DNA of 64,000 nucleotides from Dipylidium caninum (lineage: Eukaryota; Platyhelminthes; Cestoda; Cyclophyllidea; Dipylidiidae), in contig QEYB01000625.1 in NCBI GenBank assembly GCA_017562135.1, forward strand, positions 372,001-436,000, in the 5' to 3' direction. Of the stretch, positions 1 to 12,196 are shown piece after piece. The notes beneath the pieces are model-generated. The model was not told where the DNA came from. It saw only the letters and a list, made by a program, of their open reading frames with translations, and made no database searches. A program made the translations under genes and the position numbers. The number at the start of each line of letters is the position of its first letter. Positions within the stretch are counted from its first letter, which is position 1.

Positions 1-1
1 G

Positions 2-160
2 TTATTCGAACAAACGCATCGGTTGAATTCTGATATCGGTGGACATGGAGACGTCACTTTGGCTTCTGCAGCATCATTCGCACTCAGGCGCCCTGGTGGC
101 ACTTTGAAGACAGCGGCGAGGACCTTTCCTCGCCTGTCATCATCCCTTTTACCTGCTTAA
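2..160 (+). CDS. possible 3'-terminal exon of a gene entering from the left
   Basis: An open frame runs from the first bases of the window to a TAA at 158-160 (53 codons including the stop). The left edge cuts it, so neither start nor acceptor can be seen. The encoded segment has a short acidic/Gly stretch (SDIGGHGDV) followed by an Ala/Arg/Ser-rich tail. I do not recognise it. Other frames close quickly here and the sequence turns T-rich and non-coding right after the stop, which fits a last exon followed by a 3' UTR. A frame of this length can arise by chance, so this is only a weak call. Confidence 0.18.
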   Translation, partial: LFEQTHRLNSDIGGHGDVTLASAASFALRRPGGTLKTAARTFPRLSSSLLPA

Positions 161-3100
161 CGTAATTTTCTTTCTTCTCAGTTCTTTACAGAAAATCATA
201 TGCTTTGCCTTTTAGATTTCTTCTTTGTTTTTGACATTTGTAATCGCTTTCCTCTTCTACCCACGCACACACCCTTTACCGCATTTATGTAATTTTGACG
301 TGTTAATCCTTTTTCTTTACCCGGATTTTGGGGTTGGGGTTTATTTTCTCTCACAGTACACTCCAAGTCCATTTAAATCACTTTCCTTTTAACGTTATTT
401 TAACTTTGTCCACTTTTGTAGGTAGCCATGCCGCCTGGTACTGTGGGGACTGTGGCTGATCTCGACCGCTTGACATGCCTCTTACACTCGTTTACCGCTG
501 GAGTCTTTAATTAAACTTCAAATGTTTTGTGCCTGATTGAAGGACCTGCACCCACACCGTAGCACACAGCGAGGGTTGCACTTGCCACATGTCCACACCA
601 CATCGGCCTGCAATTTTGTCCTTACCGTGAATGTGAAGTGGCAGCAATCTGCTGCCCCCGTGGAATGAAAGCCAACTTGGTCTGTAGCGGAACACCAAGC
701 CGCCTGCCGTCGACTTGCGCACACCTGAAGCTGGACGGCGCGGTGGACGGCGAGGTGGACGAGATGCCCCTTCTTGTGCACAACATGAGTCTACATCGCG
801 TCACGTCGAGACCGCGATTTTCTCCAGTTTTCATGATACTCAAAATCGCCGCCAAACGTGCCTGAACCACCATTTTATTCAGCGATCAGAGAGACTTTCG
901 CATCGAAAAATTAAGAGACTGCACTTGTGGTGGACTCGGAAGGACGCTGGTCGACGGAGCTCAGACCTCACGGGAGTGTGGCCTCGAATGGTTGGTTTAC
1001 AAGCCGCCAAGGCCAAGTCCTCAGGCTTCAGGACGACACCGGGTTCACACTTCTACTTTATCATCCAATGGAAAGATTTTTTTACTCCAACTCCCGTTTA
1101 CGAGCGCCTTGTTTACGGCTCAGAGTGCATTGAATGCCATCATGTGATCGCTTCGGCCGTCCGTCCGTCCGTCCGGACAGCCTTCCTGTTTTGTTCTCTC
1201 GACCAGCCCCGACAACGGCCTTGAGGTAGACCTCCAAGATGGCGCGAAGGCTGTTGGAAAGAACACAGCATCACCCACTTCATTGTGACCCAATCCAAAT
1301 TGCACAGGTTATCAGGTAAACCCATCCCTGGTGGATTATTCTCTCCCCCGGTGCCATCGCTCCCATTTCAACGGTTGAGTTAACTGAATTTATCGCGCTG
1401 AATGCAGAATACCCTACCTCGTCCCGTTGATCGCCGAGATGATGTCGAAGCTCGAAGGGCGCTTAGTGGGGGGCGAGGAAAAAGTATTTTTACACATTAA
1501 CGTTTATTAACTTCAAACGCTGTATCGTCATCATTGGAAAAGTATGGTTTTAAACTGTCTAATTGTCATTAGCAGTTTACAGGACGTCATTGTGTAAATG
1601 TGCTTGCCTGATAAAAAGCGAAAGTACCAACGTGCTGAGTTGAAAGTACAGGAGCAGAGAGTATTATGCCGTGTATCAAAAAATGTCAACCGCAAAAGTG
1701 CCTACATCACACAAAATTGAGCGATCAAACACCCCCTCGGGGCGGAATTGGGCAGGAGGTGGAGCGTGGACATTTGGCCAACGTTATCGTTTGTCGTCCT
1801 TCTCCGCCTCCTCGACTTTAAGACGAATTACCACTTTCTGAGTCATTAAAACCGCCAGCAATCGGCCATGAAGGTCTGTAAGGGCTTCCGGTTAATTTGA
1901 AAAGTCTCTGTCCTCCTCCCCTCCCATGCCACCCGACGTCAGTACGGATAAGTTGACGAAAGTACAGCGACCGAGTTGAGGCGACGGACCGCTGATGCTG
2001 ACTCGGACGCCCGGGTGTGCACGAGGACTGGGCAAATACGCCAGGCGTGCGCACAACAGGCGTCACGTGATTTCGGATGAATCTTCCGACTGGAACGACC
2101 ACGTAGTGTGTAAATTGCGACTGCTATCGCATGAGGCGGCAGTAAAATAAAAACGTTAAGTTTACTTGATCGTGGGTATTTTCCCCTCCACGCAAAATGC
2201 GCCGCTTCCTACCGTCTGCCTCATGATTGGGGACTGGGCTCTCCTCCTCCTCTCTCTCTCCAACCGACATTTTGACTGACGGAGGTCGCCAGCCGTTGGG
2301 TTCCTTTTTCGGGGCTTAAAGAGGGACCGATTCTTGAAACAGGAGCGGTGCAGTCACTTCATTTAGAACCTAGCTAATTTTGGGGGTGATGAGGAGTTTA
2401 AATGGTAGTAGAGAAGATCCCTCCGCCATGTCACATTTGAAACATTTTAAACTATAAAGGAGGAGGTAAGTGGGATCCTAACACCACACCTTTGTGTGTT
2501 TCGAGCTAGGCAAAACGTGCTTACAAAGCCGAGTTGCCTCGCATGCAAGGGGGCACGAAATTGGGCGGCTCCTCCAAGATGACTACCGCGGACAGACCTG
2601 CCTCCATCCACTTCTCCCCAGTGAAGGTTTCGACAAGTATGCACTCGGGGCGTAGGCATTTAACCTCCGATCGGTGTATGTGCCTGAAACTAAATTGATG
2701 TCCACGATGATTTTCTCTCCACCCGACAAGATGCCTAGTTTCATGCAGCCAACTAGGAGGGAATTAAGTTTCCTGTGACAACAAATTTCCGGGGAATTTA
2801 CGCGGTTGTAAAGAGGGAGAGTTAGGCGGGCGTTTAGATTAGGAGAAGGAGAATTCCTTCCCTAAGATGTTTCGTTGTGATTTGTTGATGGTTGGACCAG
2901 TCCGACGCTGGCGCGGATGGAGCGCCCAATTGAGTTCCCCGGTGTCATACAAGCTCAGGGGAGAGCTAACGGATACACTATTCATTTCCAAAATTGGTGT
3001 CTTTTTTCCATTCACAGACACCATTAATGGGCACGAGGCCTAATAGCATTTAATTCTAATTTCTGGAATGGAAAAGTGAGAAAGTCACGTGACGCTATCC

Positions 3101-6100
3101 AATCGACTCTTGGGCAGCTCGACGTGGAAACTCACGAGTTCACCGTCATCCACCCGCCTGGAAGACCACAATAAGTGCGCTTTTCCTCATCCAAGGCATG
3201 TCATTTTCCTCCGCCATGGCCATCGCCAACCTCTAATTGAAAACACCTCGGCATTAGGTCAAAAGTCCGCTCGGTTAAGCGCAACCGATTGTTGAAACGA
3301 GAAGAAAACACGTAACTCCCACGAGGGCTCCCGGCCTCAAAAATAAGACAATTAGCCCAGTCTGTTTAGTTTGTGTGTCATTATTTACTCGGTGTGTAAA
3401 CAACCCTTAGGCTTTCAGATGCGGTCACCAATTTGTGAAGCTGTTGCAAACACATGCACACACACACACACGAGTGTAAAAGCGAAATTTCTGTTGCATT
3501 TCTTTTATGACGTGCAGCCACAGCGTTATTTTGCCCTCTTCAAGGCCACACACATACCTTCTGCCAATCTTTGCCTCAGCACTTCTAAAACAATCCACGT
3601 TATCTAAATATTCAATTTAGCGGAATGATCAAAGCTTGCCAGACCGGAGGAGGCAAAGGCGAACTGCATGCGCCGTAAGTTTAGCCCAACAAAAAACGTC
3701 CCCATTTAAATTCCCAAAGTACTACCCACACAGGAGGCTGATTAATTCATTGAGATGAAGGGTGACTTGTTTCAATTCATTTACAGGTATAATGTTCCCA
3801 TGCGTCCCGGGTAAACAAAACCCGAGATTGCGTTCCGTGTTGTAAACTCAAACAGATTTTGCTCATCAACGATGCTAGTAAATGGATAGAAAGGTGTCAC
3901 TTGTATGTGGCACACATTAACAGGGTGTGATAACACAAAGATGCCTCAATTTGTAAGACGTGTATGCCTCTGAAAAACAAGGAGACACTCGGCTGTCCCT
4001 ACTTATTTCCATCATAAGTAGTAGTGACGGTAATAATCGGTGGACACAAAAATTCGTTGTAAAGCGTATTGTCGACGAGGTCTAAACATCCCGAGTCGAA
4101 AGGATTTTTGCCCCATTTCTTAGTGAATCGTTTTAAATTGGGCTATACAAATAGGCGAATAACCTCGTTATGTAAAAACCGTTTAGTCTATTCGTTGCAG
4201 GCCCCGTTCGTTCGAGCTCCGACTGACATGTAGAAAGAAAGTTTTCACTCAAATGGCAGGGGTTTACACAATATTTAGCTCAACATGGTGAGGGGGAGGG
4301 AGGAGACGAAGAATAAGTGGCCTCCTTTAATACACTGTGAGCTGATAACAAAGACCGCCATCCCAGTCACATGGCCTCAAGGTCAGGCCGCACATAACCC
4401 CTGAAATTGCTCTTTTCTACAGCCGTAAAGCCAGCTGGTCATCACTTGCCGTTGGAGCATGTGCTCCCGGTAGATGGTAAGACAATGGCGCTCTTAGCAT
4501 CTCGTGTAGGTGCAAAACAATCGTTTCGACGCTTGCCTTAAGTGCCATCATCAGCCCCACTTCACGTGATCCGACCTGTCACGTAATCTTACCTGTCGAC
4601 GCGCCTCCACCTGTCAGGCGAAGTAACGAAAGTGCTTCACAAGGTTGTAGGAATTTCGAAAGGTCTTCCGCACCCGACCCGAGGAGAGCGTCAGAAGTGG
4701 CATGCAAGTGGACATTTATTGTCTCGTCGAGGGTGTTTGATTACTCACAAAGACGCCGGCCACATGTGTTGTTGATTAACGGTGACTCTGTTAGACGAAG
4801 TCTTCTTAATTCATCCAGGGTTCAGATTAATTTGGGAATCGTCAACTTTTGCGAAATACACACCTAAAGGTAAAGAATTGGTTGGGCTCTTGAAGTCGCC
4901 CCTCCTCAGTTTTGCATGAATAAATTATAAAATTATGTAGAAAGTGGTGGAAAACAATCAGCCATTAAGAGACGATACACATTTGTTTCACTTTGGATCT
5001 TATGAAAAAACCTCATCTCCGACAGTAATCGAGATCCCCTGACGTTCAAAATGCTGGAAATGGACGGTCGGTTACGTATAAACACGAGGTGCTTCAACGT
5101 CCGCATTATTCCAGGCCTAAATTCACGAAGAGTTGTTTGCGAATTGGATTTTACAGTCGTCCCGAGTCCCTCCTCGTTGTCAACATGGGCCGGTGATCTT
5201 CCTCCTCGAGGCTCCTTGAAGATACTCAAATTGCCTGAACGATATTTTAGGAACTAATGTTGGTCATTTTATCATCGGAGCATTTATCTTCGAATGCTTT
5301 ATTAACGTTTCTCGAAGGCTGAGATTCGCTGTACCCCATTTTCAGCTCGTACAAGAAAAAAATGAATGTCAATCTCCTTTTGTTTCCATCTGGTTTGGGC
5401 GAAAAATAAAATGAAAAGTGGAATACTAATACAGAATAAGTTTAAAAGATGAGTGAGAAGAATACTTTTACAATTTACAGATGAAAATAAAGAACAAACG
5501 CTACAATGCATCTGCCTCAGTCGCTGCTGAACACGGATTAAACGGAAACGCCCGTTTCATAGTTTCCAACATAATAGTTCAACCGTCTAAATGAAGAGTT
5601 CCAGCGTCTGCACCGTCTCAGAATACAGTTTTATGAACTCCTGGGAATCGGAAGCCTAAAGTGACAGAATGAATTCAGATTAGGCAGCTGTATTAAAGAC
5701 AACTCTAATGACGATGAATGGGAGGTTACCGATTGTCGTCACACTTACGCCTTCTGTGTATTTTTCGCTGAAACATACACAAACCGCCTTCCAAGATCGG
5801 TTCATCTTGCCTTAGCCAATTAGACCATGAAATAACTGATCCGTGACCATTTCGATGCCCTTCCAGCCCAAGTAATGGCATCTCTCGTGTCAAACAATCG
5901 CTTCTAGTATTTTGGCACTCGCCAGGAAGACAGAAACCGTTTCCGTTGTCTCCCATGTTAACGTCACAACGGAGGAGGCGGGTACGGAATTGAGTTGATC
6001 TGCCACCCGTGGCGCAAGACGAGATGTATGACAACTAACGCTTTGCAAAAGACAGGCCTCTCGTGGGGGCTTCATTCGGCGCCTACTTAGAGGTTCCCAG

Positions 6101-8060
6101 ACAAATACAAGTTTCTTTAACGTCTGACTCGCCTGCACCAGTGCTGGAAGCCCGACAATGGCATCGTTGTCCCTTGGATATGTTGGATCCATTCAAAAGT
6201 GGGGGCCTCTGGCCATGGCCACAATGGTTTTCCAAAGACGCTTGAAGCAGGGTGAAGCACTTCCTGTTCCATCGGGCTCGCCTAATTATGTATGCTTGAT
6301 GCAATGGCGACTGGTCTACACGCAAAAGCATAAAACTGTGTCCTGAATTACCCGACTACACTCTTTCAAACACGCACACACTATCAACTTTTGCCTCTGC
6401 CTCACGTGATCGGACACGCCGGTGTTTGTGGCAAAAAACTTTTAGGTGTTTCATATCAACTTGGATGCAATGACGAAGGGAAGAGTTACATAACATTAGG
6501 ACAAAAGATTGTCGGAAAACGATTTATTGACTAGACTAATGCAGATCGAGGGGCATTCAGGTAAATCAGCGGTAAAAATGGTGAGCGTCTGAAGTGGAGG
6601 CAAGTAAAAAAAAGAAATTTAGCAAGGGAAAGGGAGGAATGGATACGACGTCGAGGTGGAGATATTGAAAGACGCAGGCCTATCGGGCACGAATAGGGCG
6701 TTTGAGAGCGGATTTGAGAGTCGTTGTGGATACCGGAGGTTTGTGAATGACTCGACTTGCCGGTTGTTCTTCATCTTCCTCTTCTTCCTCCTCGTCATCA
6801 TCCTCATCCTCGTCTTCTTCTTCCTCTTCTTCATCTAGGTCATCATCTTCCTCTTCTTCTTCTTCTTCATCATCATCATCCCCGCCATCATCATCGCCCT
6901 CATCTTCACGCCCATCATCCTCGTTATCTTCATAATCATAATCATCACCGTCATCATCATCGTTTTCATCGTCATAATCGTCATTATCGCCCTCGGGGCC
7001 GGCGAATTTGGCCGAATTTCGGCCCTGAACCTGTAGACCCGAAGATGCGATGAACCAGTAAATGTGGTCAAGTAGGAATAGCTTGTTTGGCCAAGCAAAT
7101 TATATTGCTTCAGCGTAAAAAATTATTATCCGAAATGTATTTAAAGTGTGTTGTAGACGTCTGCAAATTCATTTTACCGACGCTCCCACTTTACCTTATC
7201 CTAGTCCACATTAATGAAATTCCTTACTCTACTACCTATTCCGAGCCTGTGTCTTGCAGAATAAAGCATATCCAGATAACTTGAGATTTTGGAGAAGTTC
7301 TTAGCATTCCCTCCTCCCTCCCATTGGCAAAGTTTGAGCTACTTTTACGGAATTCAACGTCCCCCTGTAGCCTATGGATTGGTATACACGTGTATACGTC
7401 CCATGTTTTATCAACGAAACCTAGAATCTATCACGGCAAGCGCATGCAGAATGCCCTATTGTAAACTAGAAAGGGGCCAGTAAATCTAGCACACGGCGGG
7501 GGAAGCGGATCGCTTATTCATGCAAGGCAAATTGAATGGGCCTCAGTAGAAAGATGGGAAAGTTAAGCGCGTGGTGGAAAATGCAAGCCACATTTATACA
7601 TAAATGGAGGTGAGTTTGACTACACAACACTTATATACTACGATGAAAACAGTTTGGGATAAAAGTAGAGGATGATCAAGTTAAACCTAGCGAGGCAAAG
7701 AGAACAGAAGGTAAATTTAAGATATTAAAAAGTTATTACTTATAAACTGCAGGTAGAATTTACATAATGTGAGGATTACCAAATTCTCCTGTTGTTGGGT
7801 ATGTTGACTGCGAACTTCGAGTGGGGAGCTGTTGAGTGAGGGGACACTTCGACTCTTCACCGGATTGAAGGAGACATGGGGATTCTAGACGAAGTGCGAC
7901 AGAGTTAGATTCAGCCTGTGCGTGCGACTGCAGCCACGGATGCCAAAAGATAAAGAATGGGCTTTCGACGCCCCAACATCTGATTCACGCACCTCGGACT
8001 TAAACTTATATAGAGTGGGAACAGGTTCTGTACATACAGAAAAAGTAAGGCTAATGTGAA
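161..8060. other. gene-poor region, no supported gene
   Basis: About 7.9 kb in which I find no exon chain. Open frames on both strands are short, overlap each other in antisense and resemble no family I recognise. The longest (715-1224, plus) is rich in Arg, Pro and His and sits in a GC-rich, CpG-containing patch. Simple repeats are scattered: CCGT units near 1157-1176, AC repeats near 3456-3471 and the TCN tract at 6770-6986. The region lies downstream of the minus-strand BAR gene, so part of 7-8 kb may be its 3' UTR. Confidence 0.5.
6770..6986. repeat. imperfect TCN trinucleotide repeat
   Basis: About 215 bp of TCT/TCC/TCA/TCG triplets, with CAT units towards the right end. Every frame stays open across it and translates to runs of Ser, His or, on the other strand, Met/Lys. 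The coding potential is therefore a by-product of the repeat. The mixture of triplets shows an old, mutated microsatellite. Confidence 0.85.
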
Positions 8061-10610
8061 TTACAGAATTTGGCTAGAACGTGCCTGGGGATAGTCGCCG
8101 TCTAGACTGGCAAGCGTGCCAGATCGGAAGAGAGTGTTACGAAAATCGGCTAGATCGACCTCTTCTTGCAACGATTGGACAACATTGAAGGCATCCGTTA
8201 GAGTTTCCAATGCCTTAGCATGCCACAACATCTCTATGTGGACGAAGTCCGTCAAAATTTCCTATGTAAAAAAGTAGAATACATGGTAGTTAGTCAAGTC
8301 ACTTGAAGAGGTGTGGATATGCGAAACAACTGGGATAGGAGACGTGCCTTTAAACCTTTGAGTTTTTTAGCCTCAAAATGAATAACATGCTGTTCCAGTG
8401 CGTCCGCAGAGCGAAGAGCATCTCGTGTTGCCATGTTTAAGCGTTCGTCTGCCTACATTTTGAGGTCGAAAGAGATTAAGAGGTCGGCTTGTAAAATCTT
8501 GAGTTCCAAAAAAACTGCCTCAAACAAAATAGCATCATTATGACACAAACAATCCAAGCTTTTGCTATAACCTCGAAATATGCCCGAGACACAAACTGCC
8601 ATCGAAGCTGTATTAGGCATTTTGTGCAGATAATGACGTGGATCTCACTCACTGACAACGAGATGTCCAGAGTGGACTTGTTCTTTTAAACCTTTACAGA
8701 AATAAATGCAGTAGGAAAAAAACTAGTTCACTAGAAGGGCTTCTCAACCGCCATGGTTGAAGAAGAAATGAGAAAATAATGATTGTGTTTAACCTGATTT
8801 TCAGATAAATGGTAGGTCAACAGAACGTCCGAGTGTCTTCGTCTGCATTTAGGTCACAGACACTGAATGCGGGGAGAGGACGGTGGAGACCAGGTGAATG
8901 AGATTTGGGTCTTCCCTATGATGTTGCCGAAGTTTCACCTATCTCTCACTTGCACACATAATCACCTGTAGTTTACGTACACGCAGCCATATGCACACAC
9001 AGAAAGAGAGAAGACGCAAGTAAAAGGAGGCATCACTTTCAGAACAGTAAGAAATAATGATTCATGACGGATGAAAGACCCACCCCTCTAATAGGCCCAC
9101 GACCCAGACGTTTGATATGCGAGACTTCCTTCTTCCTAGCCGCCGTCTCGACTTTGATGTTTGTCTACAAATCAAACAATGAAAAAAGGAGATGCATGAA
9201 CCCAAGGTAGTAGAATTGAGGGATGAGCATAAAACAGTTCATAATAGGAATAATTTAGTATGAGTTCAATTACAGGGACGATATCATTGTTTCGCTATTA
9301 TTTAATCAACTAGGCTTTCAGCTTGACCAAGTTAACTTTTTTCGTCCACAAGGGTCTCTATGATGTATTTTAAAGTTTTCTCATTGTGCCACATTAAAAA
9401 CGGAGAGGAGTGGAGTAGAAGTGGGATGTTTATTTCCAACCGTAATATTTTTGATAGCAGAGACTAGACTTATTAAAGTGAACGTGATTTTGTTGTTTCA
9501 CGAAGTCATAGTAACGACACAAAAGAGCAAGAAATTCTGCCTTCAGAATAAAAGCGCTGAAGTGACAAGCATTGTTCAATTTTTTATCAGACGTATTTTA
9601 TTTGAGAAGAGTGATTAAACACACCGCATCTCAGAATAAAGGTGATATGTTTCAATCTAGTTAAAGCTAATTCAAACGTGGCATCACCATAATAAATGCT
9701 AGAATATGGGTCATTACATATACCAGAGTATGAGAAATAGAGCAAAGAATGTTGAGGTAATTTGTCATCTAATGAAGATTTAAAGCTTCACGCAGAAACA
9801 CAATGTTTGGGGAAGTGAGAGAAAATACAGTTGTAGGTAATAAAAAATTAGAGAAATTCGACTATAATACAATTTTATCTTTTTTGACTTTAACATATGT
9901 CGACCTGGAGAAAAGAGTACCACAAAACGCATCATTTTCATATGATTGGGCAAAGTATCGATTAGTAAACACAACGTGCCATAATAACCCAAACACTTCC
10001 TACAAAATATCCATTAAGTTATTATAGTGGACTTACTCTTATCCGTTTGACTTCATCTCCGTACATGGAAAGAGGAGTAATCACCTTGGCGAATAGTCTA
10101 TCTACTTCGGCGTGTCTGTAGTCCTCAATGGTGGATAGAAGCTCGGCGAATTTTTTCAATGTTCGTGCGGTTGTCCGATTTATTTTCTCATTTACTGAGT
10201 AATTCAACAGGATTTTGGACAACTCATCTCCTAGTAATTAAAACGTTAAAGCGTCGGTAGTTGCTGAATTAAAAATTAAAAACAAATTATGGGATTGGCT
10301 ACATGATTTTATATGGTTCACAAAATGAAAAAGCTCAGAAATTACCGTTATTCCTTAACTTCGCTGTTCTGCGGGTGTAACTGATAATTCTGTGCACAGA
10401 TCACCAAAATATGCTTCGATTTGCGATACGCGTTCATTAAAAAACTTAGACTGAGCTTCGCTATAAAGGTAATAAATGCATGTGCATAAGAAACAGAATT
10501 TAGTAGAGGCACATGCTTCTGTTTGTAAGTAAAAGATATGTAAACATTCTCATATAATCTGATGCAGCGATAAACGAGTATTACCCCTTCGTTCTCTTTT
10601 TAAGGATCAT
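8061..10610 (-). CDS. CIBAR1: CIBAR1/FAM92-type BAR-domain protein, one apparent frameshift
   Basis: Six exons read on the minus strand: 10610-10585, 10460-10346, 10230-10037, 9164-9084, 8452-8348 and 8261-8061, ending in TAA; about 240 residues. The family forms a curved coiled-coil dimer that binds membranes and works with CBY1 at the ciliary base, and in vertebrates also at mitochondria. Recognisable blocks are EAYFGDLC, YTRRTAKLR, EDYRHAEVDRL and HIEMLWHAKALE, in family order and spacing. The first exon (MILKKRTKG) is only 26 nt, but its phase and its distance to the conserved AQ pair equal the vertebrate protein. Exon 2 needs one extra base near 10382-10384 to keep the frame. The intron after 8348 has a GC donor. 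The product is somewhat shorter than the roughly 290-residue vertebrate protein, mainly at the C-terminus. Whether the frameshift is real or an assembly error decides if this is a working gene. Confidence 0.85.
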
Positions 10611-12196
10611 TCGCAGCGAAATTTTTTATAACTGCGATAACCTATGTTTATGTAAAAAATAACTAGCGACTGTTGAAACGTATTATTTTAAAACTCTTGT
10701 TTGCCACAATGTCTAGCAAATGTTTATGCATAAGTCACGCAGTAGATGAATAGTGTAAAAAGGGCTCACGTTTCCTTAATTTCTGTTGTCAGCAAAATAT
10801 TACCGCGGGGCGTCGCCGAGTGCATTTCTCAGAGAGCGGTGTAACCATTCACCGTACCGAGACGCCCCTAGTGAATCATTTAAACAAAATTAAATAACCA
10901 ATGATATACCTAACTGAAATGCCCATTACAATTTACCAGATGATACAATCTGCGGCTGCACGGCATAAAAAAGAGCCTTTATACACAGAAGCCCATTTTC
11001 ATTAGATCTATGACTGTCACTGAATTACCTGTTTTACTGTGAGTCTCTGAGGCCGGAGGCTCCAGAAGATACCTAGATGATGCCCTCACCCCCCAAAGGT
11101 GACGAGAACAAACTTCATGAAGAGTCTATAATGTGCGGAAATCATAGACGAGTGCCCTCATGAACATCAAAACCAATCCCCATCACAAGATATTGAAGAC
11201 AAAAACGAACAAACGCAAATGAAGCATGCTGTGCTTTACCTGCAATGTAGGACATAATTATCGTAAGAAACATGTCATATATGCGGTTTTGCACTGAGGG
11301 GAACAAACATGGTTGCCATGACTTCATGTCAAAGAATACCACTGGAAGGGGAAGTAATAAGTTCCTATTCGCGGAAGGAAGTGATCGTTTAAGATCTTAT
11401 CCACAGTCCCTCACAGAGATTTGTCCAAGTAGGAAGCATTCTTCTGTCATCTGAACTTATTTTCAGAAACGACACTACTTAAGACGATATGCTCCAGATT
11501 GCCAGAAGCGTAAATTTCCACGCTGCACCCCAAACTAAATTCTTCGATACATCGCTCCGAGTTATCCCTTAATACGAAACGAAAGGTGCCAAAAGGCAAG
11601 AACGTCCCAAATGTCAAACTATGAGCCGTTGGCACAAAAAACCAAAGGCAAGGTTGTGATGAAACCGAACAAACAGTAAATAACTACGGTACACCCCATC
11701 TGCAGAAACCACAGACCACTTGGAAGGGGCCTTCGGCATTGCTGCTAACCTTCGTGTTTCGTGACAGTCAACTCAAGACTTCCCTCATCGTCTACCTCTG
11801 CCGACCTGACAATAAAAAATTGTCCACGCCAGCAGCTTTCAGAAAACTTCATTACAATAAGTAAACAAAATGATAGGGAAGTTAGATGTAACTTGGGACT
11901 AGTGCTAAGCCTTCACAATGCAGCGCAGCATGTAAGAAACACAAACATTCGCCATATCCATAAAATCATGGACCAATTTACCGGTTGCATTACTAAGTTG
12001 AGGAAAAAGTGAGGCCAAGATCAAAAATGGGAATTCGTCAGAGACAATAAGGCGGACGGATGGGGATGGCGGCAACTTGTACAGAGAATAATGGTGGAGA
12101 CGTGGAGCAGAGGCGTAGAAGGAAAGAGAAAGGGGGAGAGAAGGGCTAATCAACACAGCCAAGAATGATGCGAAAGCAGCAGAAATATGATGATTA
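10611..12196. other. interval between the BAR gene and the AP-1 mu gene
   Basis: About 1.6 kb between the start of the BAR gene and the stop of AP-1 mu, both on the minus strand. It should hold the 3' UTR of AP-1 mu and the promoter of the BAR gene. I find no further exon. A base-paired element lies at 10807-10868 and is listed separately. Confidence 0.5.
10807..10868. other. nested inverted repeat, possible structured RNA or element
   Basis: An 8-bp outer arm (GGGGCGTC at 10807-10814) pairs with its exact complement at 10861-10868. It encloses a second hairpin, CGGTG at 10837-10841 with CACCG at 10850-10854 and an 8-nt loop. The GC-rich element stands out from its AT-rich surroundings. The closing stem is of tRNA size, but there is no T-arm consensus and no anticodon arm, so it is not a tRNA. 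Which strand would be transcribed is unknown. Confidence 0.35.

Noticed and set aside
715..1224. 169-codon plus-strand open frame
   Set aside because: It sits in a GC-rich patch where stops are rare, overlaps other frames in both strands, has Arg/Pro/His-biased composition and no recognisable domain or splice partner.
6747..7098. Poly-Ser, His-rich and Met/Lys-rich open frames
   Set aside because: All are translations of one TCN trinucleotide repeat in different frames.
10807..10868. tRNA or hammerhead ribozyme
   Set aside because: The closing stem has tRNA size but there is no T-arm or anticodon arm, and neither strand has the CUGANGA...GAAA core of a hammerhead.
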